From CAVRAW01 sp963716135 (lineage in GTDB: Bacteria; Planctomycetota; Planctomycetia; Pirellulales; JADZDJ01): 64,000 bases of DNA. Each line of letters begins with the position of its first letter. Position 1 is the first letter of the stretch. Under the pieces are notes generated by a model, which made no database searches, was not told where the DNA came from, and worked only from the letters and a program-made list of their open reading frames with translations. This document shows positions 55,048-62,716 of the stretch, piece after piece. A program made the position numbers and the translations under genes. Location of the stretch: contig OY970289.1 in assembly GCA_963716135.1 (NCBI GenBank), positions 496,001 through 560,000 of the forward strand, given 5' to 3'.

Positions 55048-55926
55048 ATGAAACGCATTCGCACCGTCGCTGTATTTCCCACTGTGTTCACGCTGGCGAA
55101 CCTGATCTGCGGGTTCTTTGCCATCGTGGTGGCTTTGCGCGTCGGGGCCGGCAATCTCGCCCCCATTCCCAAAGCGCCCGAAATCGAATTTCGCAATCCC
55201 GCGAATTTTGTGTCGGCGCTGGATCCCAACGATCCGACGCACAACATCGTGCTGGCCGCATGGCTCATTTTCCTGGCGATGATTTTCGACGCGCTGGACG
55301 GCCACGTCGCCCGGCTGGCCCGCGCCACCGGCGATTTCGGCGCACAATTGGATAGTCTCTGCGATTTGGTCACGTTTGGCGTCGCCCCGGCGTTTTTGAT
55401 GGTGAAGATGTGTCCCGACTTCGCCTACTTGCACCGCGATGCCACGTGGATCATCGCCGCCGCCTTCGCCGCCTGCGCCGCGATGCGCTTGGCCCGCTTC
55501 AACGTGGAGGCGGAAGAAAACGATGATCACCTCGACTTCATCGGCCTGCCCGCTCCCGCCGCAGCCGGCACGATCGCCGGCTTTGCCATCTTCTTTTACA
55601 CGCTTCGGCGCGAGGGGAATCCGTTTCGCTACGCCGAGGAAATCGACTGGTGGCTGCGCCACACCCTGCCCTTCTTTACACTGCTGCTTTCCGCCCTGAT
55701 GGTGTCGCGCATCCCCTATCCACACGTGGTCAACCAATTGCTGAAAGGGCAACGCAGCCTGGGCCACATCGTGGCGCTGTTGTTCTCGCTGGTGGTGGTG
55801 CTGGCCATTCAAGGCTATAGCGTGCCCATTATCTGCGCCGTGTTCGTACTCGGCCCGCCGCTGCGCTACGCCTGGCAACGCTTTCGCAACCGCCGCGAGC
55901 TTCAGGAAGCCGAGCCGCTGTTTTGA
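55048..55926 (+). CDS. pssA: CDP-diacylglycerol-serine O-phosphatidyltransferase
   Basis: The 292-residue membrane protein has the CDP-alcohol phosphotransferase signature: DALDGHVARLARATGDFGA followed by LDSLCD, giving the DG-AR-G-D-D pattern of metal-binding aspartates. It makes phosphatidylserine, which the upstream Psd converts to phosphatidylethanolamine. It has six or more hydrophobic helices and an extra hydrophilic loop of about 35 residues near the N-terminus (PKAPEIEFRNPANF). It lies 39 bases after psd with a heptad array between. Confidence 0.92.
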   Translation: MKRIRTVAVFPTVFTLANLICGFFAIVVALRVGAGNLAPIPKAPEIEFRNPANFVSALDPNDPTHNIVLAAWLIFLAMIFDALDGHVARLARATGDFGAQLDSLCDLVTFGVAPAFLMVKMCPDFAYLHRDATWIIAAAFAACAAMRLARFNVEAEENDDHLDFIGLPAPAAAGTIAGFAIFFYTLRREGNPFRYAEEIDWWLRHTLPFFTLLLSALMVSRIPYPHVVNQLLKGQRSLGHIVALLFSLVVVLAIQGYSVPIICAVFVLGPPLRYAWQRFRNRRELQEAEPLF

Positions 55927-56027
55927 AGAAATGCAAAATGCAAATTGCAGCGTGTAGAATGAAGATCGCGGACTCGTCGCCTTTGTTTTCATAATTCTGA
56001 ATATTGCAATTTGCACTCTTCATTCTC
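55927..56027. repeat. Paired heptad arrays between pssA and ribE
   Basis: The left arm (55927-55965) has units like AAATGCA, then AATTGCA; the right arm (55993-56027) has TTGCAAT and TTGCACT and ends 3 bases before the ribE ATG. The arms are nearly complementary and flank a short non-repetitive centre. Confidence 0.85.
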
Positions 56028-56030
56028 CCC

Positions 56031-56640
56031 ATGTTCACCGGACTCGTCGAAGCGCTCGTTACCATGACCGACGTGCATCGGGAACCGCCGGGAGTACGGC
56101 TGGTGTTTTTGCGCATCACCTGGTCGACGACATCAAATCGGGCAAGGTGAAAGTCGGCGACAGCTTCGCGCTGAATGGTTGCTGCCTGACGCTGGTGGCC
56201 ATCAACGCCGACCGCATCAGCTTTCAGGCGGGCGAGGAAACGCTGAAGCGCACCAATCTGGGCCAATTGCAGCCGGGCGGACAGGTGAATCTCGAGCGCC
56301 CGCTGCGCGTGGGGGATGAACTCGGCGGCCATCTGGTAACCGGCCACATCGACGGCGTCGGCACACTGGACTCGCGCAAAGACGACGGCCAGTGGTCCAC
56401 TTATTGGTTCCGCGCACGAAGGAACTGACGCTGCAGATGGCTAGCAAAGGCTCCATCGCCATCGACGGCGTCAGCCTCACGCTGGTCGATGTGAAAGACG
56501 ACCGCTTTAGCGTGATGCTCATTCCGCACACATTGACCAATACCACGCTCGGACACTTGAAACCCGGCGACCGCGTGAATCTCGAAACCGACATCCTTGC
56601 GAAATACGTCCAGCGGCAGCTGAAAGCTGTTAGCGGTTAG
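56031..56640 (+). CDS. ribE: Riboflavin synthase alpha subunit, two frameshifts
   Basis: The protein begins MFTGLVEALV, the riboflavin synthase N-terminus. Its two lumazine-binding repeats are in three frames: the first strand, then from about 56105 HHLVDDIKSGKVKVGDSF and LNGCCLTLVAI with GHLVTGHIDGVG, and from about 56410 VPRTKELTLQM, SIAIDGVSLTLV and IPHTLTNTTLG to the stop at 56640. The intact enzyme would have about 205 residues. The second break may be loss of one of two TTCCGCG copies. The enzyme is essential without riboflavin uptake, so errors in the sequence are the simplest explanation. Confidence 0.9.
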
Positions 56641-56661
56641 CTTTTGGCTTTTGGCTCTCCC
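56608..56661 (+). repeat. Heptad array spanning the end of ribE and the start of rsmA
   Basis: Units AGCTGAA, AGCTGTT, then AGCGGTT and GGCTTTT types follow in strict 7-base register from the last codons of ribE, through its stop, to the rsmA ATG. The array therefore encodes the end of RibE (KAVSG) and is the leader of rsmA. Confidence 0.85.
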
Positions 56662-57573
56662 ATGCCCAATCAAACCCTCACCTTTCTCAAGCACCGCTTC
56701 GAAGAGGTCGGGCTGCGCCTGAACACGCGCCACGGGCAAAATTTTCTGATCGATCTCAATCTGCAAAACATCCTTGTCGAGTCGGCGCAGCTTTCTCGCG
56801 ACGACCTGGTGCTGGAAGTCGGCACCGGCACCGGGGCGCTTTCCGCGCTTATCGCGCCGCAAGTCGCGCACCTGGTGACGGTCGAAGTCGATCCACGCTT
56901 GGCGCAACTGGCCAGCGAGGAACTGATTGACCACCGCAACGTCACCCTATTGCAGCAAGACGCGCTGGCCGGCAAACACACGATTGCGCCGGAAGTGCTT
57001 AGTGCCCTGAACCGTCATTTCGACCAATCGCCTCAGCGCCGCTTCAAGCTCGTCGCCAACTTGCCCTACAACATCGCCACGCCGCTGGTGGCCAATCTAT
57101 TGACGCTGGATCGCCCGCCGGAACTGATGGTCGTCACGATCCAAAAAGAGCTGGCCGACCGCTTGATGGCCCAACCCTGCACGAAGGATTACGGCGCTTT
57201 CAGTCTGTGGGTGCAGTGCCAATGCCAGGTGGAACTGCTGCGCGTGATGCCGCCGGAGGTGTTTTGGCCCCGGCCGAAGGTGCACTCGGCCATCGTGCGA
57301 ATCACGCTCCAGAGCGAGCGTCGCGGGGCGATCGCCGATTTGGAATTCTTCCGGCAATTCGTCCACTGGCTGTTCCTGCACCGCCGCAAATTGCTCCGCG
57401 TCGTGCTGGCCGGCCAGTTCAAAAGCCAATTGGATAAACCGGCCGTCGACGACCTGCTTCGTCAACTTAACCTTGGCGAAAAAGCACGCGCCGAAGAATT
57501 GCCCGTCGAGCAAATGGTGCGGCTGGCCGACGCGGTGCAAAAGCGCATCGGTTCATCCGCCGCGGCGGATTAA
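56662..57573 (+). CDS. rsmA: 16S rRNA dimethyladenosine transferase (KsgA)
   Basis: The 303-residue product has the KsgA order: RHGQNFLIDLNLQNILV at the N-terminus, the S-adenosylmethionine loop VLEVGTGTGALS, VEVDPRL and the catalytic ANLPYNIATPL (NLPY motif), then the C-terminal domain with PPEVFWPRPKVHSAIVRI and FLHRRKLLRVVL. It dimethylates two adenosines at the 3' end of 16S rRNA. The ATG at 56662 directly follows a heptad array and has no purine-rich ribosome-binding site. Confidence 0.95.
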   Translation: MPNQTLTFLKHRFEEVGLRLNTRHGQNFLIDLNLQNILVESAQLSRDDLVLEVGTGTGALSALIAPQVAHLVTVEVDPRLAQLASEELIDHRNVTLLQQDALAGKHTIAPEVLSALNRHFDQSPQRRFKLVANLPYNIATPLVANLLTLDRPPELMVVTIQKELADRLMAQPCTKDYGAFSLWVQCQCQVELLRVMPPEVFWPRPKVHSAIVRITLQSERRGAIADLEFFRQFVHWLFLHRRKLLRVVLAGQFKSQLDKPAVDDLLRQLNLGEKARAEELPVEQMVRLADAVQKRIGSSAAAD

Positions 57574-57674
57574 TCCCCCACTTGTTTCACTCGGCGGCGA
57601 CCGTTAATCTACAGCCGTCACCCGCAACTCCAACTTGCATTCGAATTCATTCCAATCGCCTCAGGCACCCACCC

Positions 57675-57902
57675 ATGAAGTTCATCGAAATGCGGGGCTC
57701 CACGTTGATGCATCTGTTGGGCCCCGAGGACATCAAGCCTGAGGATCTTCGCGCGGCGGGACTGACCGACAAATGTTTGGTGCGCGTGAACATGCAAGGC
57801 GATATCGAAGTGCGCCGCCGCCACCGCTGGGAAGTGATCGGCGGACTGCTGGGCGATTACGAACATCGCATCAAGCAGGAAACTGGGCTCGACTGGGCGT
57901 AG
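57675..57902 (+). CDS. Small conserved hypothetical protein
   Basis: The 75-residue product (MKFIEMRGSTLMHLLGPED, then LTDKCLVRVNMQGDIEVRRR) is compact and mixed alpha/beta with a basic middle. It has a good start at 57675; the frame is open to 57582 but the upstream part looks non-coding. I recall similar short proteins in planctomycete genomes but cannot name a function. It follows rsmA by 101 bases. Confidence 0.65.
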   Translation: MKFIEMRGSTLMHLLGPEDIKPEDLRAAGLTDKCLVRVNMQGDIEVRRRHRWEVIGGLLGDYEHRIKQETGLDWA

Positions 57903-58348
57903 CGGAACTGGCCGGGCGTAGGGATATCGCGAACCCCCAAGCTGCCTAGGCGCGGCCAAACAAACCGCACCGTTTCGCTTGCTCACCTAGCAGCAATAAT
58001 TGCGCAACTTGCGCCTGCTGCCATCCGGCGGCGTCTGACGAATAAAATTGCCGCAAATTGCTGGGCGTAGGAAAATCGAGAAAATCGGCCCCTTCGTCGC
58101 CGCGATGGTTTGTAAGCGCTCGCCGCTCGTGGTAAGCTGTTGACTCGGTTTGCCGATCTGCCGATGTCTAAGTGACGCCTACCTAAGCCCAAAATCCATT
58201 TCCCCCTGGGCTCGTCCGACAGCGCAGTAAACCCTAACCATGACGGTTAAAACGACTGCCACGAATGATTGATTTGGGGAACATGCAATTCATCACCCGA
58301 CGGCGTCAAGAAGCGCCTCCGGCAATGCCTTGTGGAGATATTTGAATC
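57903..58348. other. Intergenic region upstream of the FAAL fusion gene
   Basis: No frame in these 446 bases has coding character. It should hold the promoter for the large fusion gene: TTGACT near 58140 could be a -35 element but no good -10 box follows at the right distance. GGAG lies about 12 bases before the GTG start. Confidence 0.45.
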
Positions 58349-61300
58349 GTGCATTTAGACCATTTGCCTGGATCATTTTTCGGCCCTTCCAATCTTGTTG
58401 ATCTCCTGCGCCATCGCGCGGCGCATCAGCCCGGCGACGTGGGATTTTATTATCTGGCCGACGGCGAATCGGAAGAGATTAACTGGACGTACGCGGAGCT
58501 CGATCGCCGCGCTCGCGCCATCGGCGCGTGGCTGCAATCGCTGGGTGTGCAAGGCGAACGTGCGTTGTTGCTCTACCCGGCGGGTTTAGATTTTATCGCC
58601 GCCTTCTTCGGCTGCCTGTACGCCGGCGTGGTGGCAGTGCCGGCCTATCCACCGCGCAAGAATCGTTCGCTGGAGCGGATCGAAGCGATCGCCAACGACG
58701 CGGAGGCCAAAGTCACGCTCACCACGCAAGAAGTTTTCGATCGCGTGCAAGGCGTGCTGGCCGAAAACCCCAACCTGCAATCGCTGCATTGGGGAACGAC
58801 CGATCAATTCCCGCCCGGCATGGAGCGCGATTGGCGCCAGCCCGACGTGCATGGCGATACCCTGGCCTTCCTGCAATACACCTCCGGTTCCACGGGCACG
58901 CCCAAGGGCGTGATGCTCAGCCACGCCAATCTGATGCACAACTCGGCGCTGATTTGTTATGCGTTCGAGCACACTCGCAGCGGCGTGGGCGTGTTCTGGC
59001 TGCCCAGCTATCACGACATGGGACTGATCGGCGGCATCTTGCAACCGATGTATTACGGCAAACCCAACGTGCTCATGTCGCCGATGTCGTTTTTGCAGCG
59101 GCCATTGCGTTGGCTGCAAGCGATCACGAAGTACAAAGGCACGGTCAGCGGGGGACCCAACTTCGCCTACGATCTGTGCGTGCGACGCATCACGCCGGAA
59201 GAACGCGCCCATCTCGATCTGAGCAGTTGGTCGCTGGCCTTCAACGGCGCCGAACCGATTCGCCCTGAAACGCTGGCAGAATTCACCCGCACTTTCGCGC
59301 CTTGCGGCTTCCATGCCGAGGCGTTCTATCCCTGCTACGGTTTGGCCGAAGCGACGTTGATGGTCACTGGCGGGTTGAAAACCGCCAACCCAATTGTCCG
59401 CTCGTTCGAAGCCAAATCGATCGAAAACAATCAGGCCGTCGATGCACTGCCTGACGAGGAAGGCACGCGCACGCTGGTCGGGTGCGGCGCGGCGCTATTG
59501 GATCAGGAAGTGGTGATCGTCGATCCGGAAACCATGACCAAATGTCCCGATCGCCGCATCGGCGAAATTTGGGTGGCCGGCCCCAGCGTAGCCCAGGGCT
59601 ACTGGCGCCAGGCCGATGAATCCGCCGCGACGTTTCGCGCTTTCTTGAAAGACACCGGCCGCGGTCCTTACTTGCGCACCGGCGATTTGGGTTTTCTGCA
59701 CGAGGGGGAACTGTTCGTCACCGGCCGCTTGAAAGATCTGCTGATCATCCACGGCCGCAACTATTATCCGCAGGACATCGAGCAGACCGTCGAGGGCTGC
59801 CACCCGCTGTTGCGACCTGCCGCCACCGCGGCATTCACCGTCGACGTTTCGAAGCGCGAACGCCTGGTGGTCGTGGCCGAAATCGAGCGCGGCCGAAACC
59901 GCAGCGAAGCTGAAATTGACCAGGTCTTCCAGGCGATCCGCAAATCGATCTCCGCCGAACACGAAATCCCGGCCGACGCCGTCGTGCTGATCAAAGCCGG
60001 CAGCATTCCCAAAACCTCCAGCGGCAAGATCCAACGTCATGCCTGCCGGAGCGGTTTTCTGCGCGGGCAAGATTTGGAAATCGTATCGCAATGGCGATCC
60101 TGGGGCGAAGCGCCGGCCGCTGCCGCGCAGGAGCCCGCCGCCCAAGCGAAGGATGACGCTGCGTTGCAGCCGCCGTGCGCCGCAGTCGAATCTTTGCTGG
60201 CGGCCAGCGGTTCCAACGGCCATCAGCGCGGCGGCCTGGCCGAAAAGCTGCCGCCGGTTTCGGAAGAAACGGCCGCACTGGTGATGGAGCAGATCACCCG
60301 CGTCGCCAAGGAGCGCGCCAAGGGGCTGACGCTCGATTCCAACATCCTCGAGATGAGCATGGATTCGTTGGAACGCATGGAAATCATCGCTGCCTTGGAA
60401 GACACCTTCGGCGGCCGGTTGCCCGAAGATATTCTGCCCGACATGGTGCTGGTGCGCGACGTGGTGGCGGCCGTGGAAAAATATTTGGGCAAAACGCCGC
60501 GGCAGCGCCCCGCCATCCCCACCGCCGAAATTCCCCCGCAGTACTACCGCTTCGATCAGTTCGCCGAATACACGATGTTCAAGCAGCAGTGGGCGGCCTT
60601 CGCCGCCACCGGCGCCGTCAATCCGTACTTCCGTGTTCACGAGGGCGTGATCGACGACACGACGATCATCGACGGCCGCGAACTCATCAGTTGGTCCAGC
60701 TACAACTACCTGGGAATGTCGGGAGATCCCGACGTCGCCCAAGCCGCCAAAGACGCCATCGATCGGTTCGGCACCAGCGTCTCCGCCAGCCGGTTGGTTT
60801 CGGGCGAGAAATCGATCCACCGCGAAGTGGAACGCGCCATCTCAGATTTCCTCGGGGCGGAAGATGCCATTGTGTTCGTCGGCGGGCACTCGACCAACGA
60901 AACCACGATCGGCCATTTATTTGGCCCCGGCGATCTGATCCTGCACGATTCGCTGGCACACAACAGCATCGTGCAGGGCTCGATTCTATCCGGCGCCCGC
61001 CGCCGTCCTTTCCCGCACAACGATTGGCACACGCTCGATCAGCTCTTGGCCGAGCTGCGGCACGAATACCGCCGAGTGCTGATCGCCATCGAAGGCGTGT
61101 ACAGCATGGACGGCGACTATCCCGATCTGCCGCAGTTCATCGAAGTCAAGAATCGCCACAAGGCGCTGTTGATGATCGACGAAGCGCATTCCATCGGCGT
61201 GATGGGCCCGCACGGCCGCGGCATCGGCGAGCACTTCGACGTCGAAGCCAAGGACGTCGAAATCTGGATGGGCACGCTCAGCAAGGCGCTGGGCAGTTGC

Positions 61301-61795
61301 GGCGGATACATCGCCGGCGACAAAGCGATGGTCGAATACTTGAAATACACGGCCCCGGGCTTCGTGTTCGCCAATGGAATGCCCCCCTCCAGCGCCGGCG
61401 CCGCGCTGGCAGCGATCAAAATCCTGGAAGAAGAACCCGACCGCGTGGCCCGCCTGGCTGCCAACAGCAAACTGTTTTTAACCCTGGCGCGCGAGCGCGG
61501 CCTGAACACGGGCCGCAGCCGCGATTCCGCCGTGGTACCGGTGATTTTGGGCAACTCGGTGCACGCCCTGCAGGCTTCGCACGCCATGTTCCAGCGAGGC
61601 ATCAACGTGCAGCCGATCCTGCATCCGGCGGTGGAGGAAAGTGCCGCCCGGTTGCGATTCTTCATTACCGCCCGGCACACCGAAGACCAAATCCGGCAGA
61701 CCGTTAGCGCGATCGCCGAAGAACTGATGAAAATCGACCCCTCGCATTTTCGGCACCGCCATGCCAGCGGCACCGGCCAGCAAGTGGGAATTTGA
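58349..61795 (+). CDS. Fatty-acyl-AMP ligase / acyl carrier protein / alpha-oxoamine synthase fusion
   Basis: The 1,148-residue product has three parts. Residues about 10-590 form a fatty-acyl-AMP ligase with YTSGSTGTPKGVMLSH (ATP loop, near 176-190), LPSYHDMGL, and YLRTGDLGFL...GRLKDLLI. Residues about 640-715 are an acyl carrier domain with Ser673 in MSMDSLE as phosphopantetheine site. From about 760 a PLP-dependent oxoamine synthase follows with IDEAHSIGVMG and Lys979 in TLSKALGS. It should activate a fatty acid, hold it on its own ACP and condense it with an amino acid, as in the start of sphingolipid synthesis. The start codon is GTG. Confidence 0.92.
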   Translation: MHLDHLPGSFFGPSNLVDLLRHRAAHQPGDVGFYYLADGESEEINWTYAELDRRARAIGAWLQSLGVQGERALLLYPAGLDFIAAFFGCLYAGVVAVPAYPPRKNRSLERIEAIANDAEAKVTLTTQEVFDRVQGVLAENPNLQSLHWGTTDQFPPGMERDWRQPDVHGDTLAFLQYTSGSTGTPKGVMLSHANLMHNSALICYAFEHTRSGVGVFWLPSYHDMGLIGGILQPMYYGKPNVLMSPMSFLQRPLRWLQAITKYKGTVSGGPNFAYDLCVRRITPEERAHLDLSSWSLAFNGAEPIRPETLAEFTRTFAPCGFHAEAFYPCYGLAEATLMVTGGLKTANPIVRSFEAKSIENNQAVDALPDEEGTRTLVGCGAALLDQEVVIVDPETMTKCPDRRIGEIWVAGPSVAQGYWRQADESAATFRAFLKDTGRGPYLRTGDLGFLHEGELFVTGRLKDLLIIHGRNYYPQDIEQTVEGCHPLLRPAATAAFTVDVSKRERLVVVAEIERGRNRSEAEIDQVFQAIRKSISAEHEIPADAVVLIKAGSIPKTSSGKIQRHACRSGFLRGQDLEIVSQWRSWGEAPAAAAQEPAAQAKDDAALQPPCAAVESLLAASGSNGHQRGGLAEKLPPVSEETAALVMEQITRVAKERAKGLTLDSNILEMSMDSLERMEIIAALEDTFGGRLPEDILPDMVLVRDVVAAVEKYLGKTPRQRPAIPTAEIPPQYYRFDQFAEYTMFKQQWAAFAATGAVNPYFRVHEGVIDDTTIIDGRELISWSSYNYLGMSGDPDVAQAAKDAIDRFGTSVSASRLVSGEKSIHREVERAISDFLGAEDAIVFVGGHSTNETTIGHLFGPGDLILHDSLAHNSIVQGSILSGARRRPFPHNDWHTLDQLLAELRHEYRRVLIAIEGVYSMDGDYPDLPQFIEVKNRHKALLMIDEAHSIGVMGPHGRGIGEHFDVEAKDVEIWMGTLSKALGSCGGYIAGDKAMVEYLKYTAPGFVFANGMPPSSAGAALAAIKILEEEPDRVARLAANSKLFLTLARERGLNTGRSRDSAVVPVILGNSVHALQASHAMFQRGINVQPILHPAVEESAARLRFFITARHTEDQIRQTVSAIAEELMKIDPSHFRHRHASGTGQQVGI

Positions 61796-61851
61796 ATTCC
61801 GCGATCGTCATGTTATATGCTACAACGCAAGCGGTAAGGATGCCCGTCCGT

Positions 61852-61880
61852 CCTGAACCCTGACCCCTAAAACCCTCCGC
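61852..61880 (+). repeat. Heptad array upstream of the thioesterase gene
   Basis: Units CCTGAAC and CCTGACC lead a row of degenerate CCT-type heptads that ends at the TTG start codon at 61881. It stands where a ribosome-binding site would be expected. Confidence 0.7.
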
Positions 61881-62363
61881 TTGTCCGAAGTCACGCTCAC
61901 CCATCGCCTGATCCTGCCGGTCGATACCAATCATCACGGCACGCTGTATGCCGGTTCGCTGATGCGCATCGTCCTGGAATCCGCCTATGCCACGGCCTTC
62001 CGCCTGATCGGCCACGAAGCCAATTTGCTGTTGCGCCGCGTGCTGACCATCGAATGCTATCGCCCCGTGCCGACCGGAGCTTTTATCGAAATCCGCGGCA
62101 CCGTGCTGCACGTCACGCGGGCGTATCTGATTACGGGCTTGATTGGAACGCCGCTGCCGGGTCAAACTGGCCCCTGGATGGATGCCCTGTTAGGCTTCGT
62201 GCAAGTGAACGACGACGGCCGAGCGGCGGAATTTCCCAGCGATTTATCCGTCGATGCCCCCGCAGCGCAATGGAAGAAGCTGCACGACCGAATGAAAAAA
62301 CTGCTGCGAATTCGCGGGCGCAATGGCGGCGAAGGACTGGGCTGGTCGTCCGGATCGCCATAA
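61881..62363 (+). CDS. Hotdog-fold acyl-CoA thioesterase
   Basis: The 160-residue product matches the 4HBT/YciA-type acyl-CoA thioesterase group: VDTNHHGTLYAGSLMRIV with the catalytic region, then VLTIECYRPVPTGAFIEI and VQVNDDGRA. It would hydrolyse acyl thioesters, possibly those linked to the fusion gene upstream, which it follows by 85 bases. No ATG is available; the best start is the TTG at 61881, right after a heptad array. Confidence 0.82.
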   Translation: MSEVTLTHRLILPVDTNHHGTLYAGSLMRIVLESAYATAFRLIGHEANLLLRRVLTIECYRPVPTGAFIEIRGTVLHVTRAYLITGLIGTPLPGQTGPWMDALLGFVQVNDDGRAAEFPSDLSVDAPAAQWKKLHDRMKKLLRIRGRNGGEGLGWSSGSP

Positions 62364-62455
62364 CACTTATGGGGGCTCGCTTCGCTTGCAGATTTTCCAC
62401 CAGGGCTTAGAATCAGAATAGGAAAGCTAATTCCTTCTCCCATGAGGTCCCCGGC

Positions 62456-62632
62456 GTGTTGACCGAAAAAGAGGTTTCCCGAAGTTGGCAAACCCTGTTT
62501 AAGGGAAGCGGCTTCACTGAGGAAACATTCGCCAAGGCCGAATCGCTGCTGGATGAATTGCGATTGGAAAGCCCGCTGCGTCATCGGCTGCAGTGCGAAC
62601 TGGAAGAATTGCGAAAGCTGCAAACCTCTTAA
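62456..62632 (+). CDS. Small helical conserved protein (58 residues)
   Basis: The frame begins with GTG at 62456 (reading VLTEKEVSRSWQTLFKG) and ends at TAA 62630-62632. The product is almost wholly helical with regular hydrophobic spacing (ESLLDELRLESPLRHR, then LEELRKLQTS). An ATG at 62442 is in another frame and closes after six codons. AGG lies upstream. The composition and heptad-like helix pattern make it more likely coding than chance. Function unknown. Confidence 0.6.
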   Translation: MLTEKEVSRSWQTLFKGSGFTEETFAKAESLLDELRLESPLRHRLQCELEELRKLQTS

Positions 62633-62680
62633 GCCTGATCGCACCGTCAAGAATGAACCGGCGCTCAGTTGCAATCGCTG

Positions 62681-62714
62681 GAACTCCAGCCTAACCCGAG
62701 ACCCTAAACCCTGG
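62681..62714. repeat. Degenerate heptad array between convergent genes
   Basis: Units ending in ACCC or ACCCT (CTAACCC, TAAACCC) repeat at 7-base spacing and run up to the stop codon of the leftward outer-membrane gene at 62717. It resembles the CCT-type array at 61852. Confidence 0.55.
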
Positions 62715-62716
62715 CA

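Noticed and set aside
37251..56661. Repeat arrays as CRISPR
   Set aside because: Units are only 7-8 bases without spacers, and no cas genes are present. They are tandem repeats abutting genes.
58349..61795. Polyketide or NRPS synthase
   Set aside because: There is no ketosynthase, acyltransferase or condensation domain; only FAAL, one ACP and a PLP enzyme.
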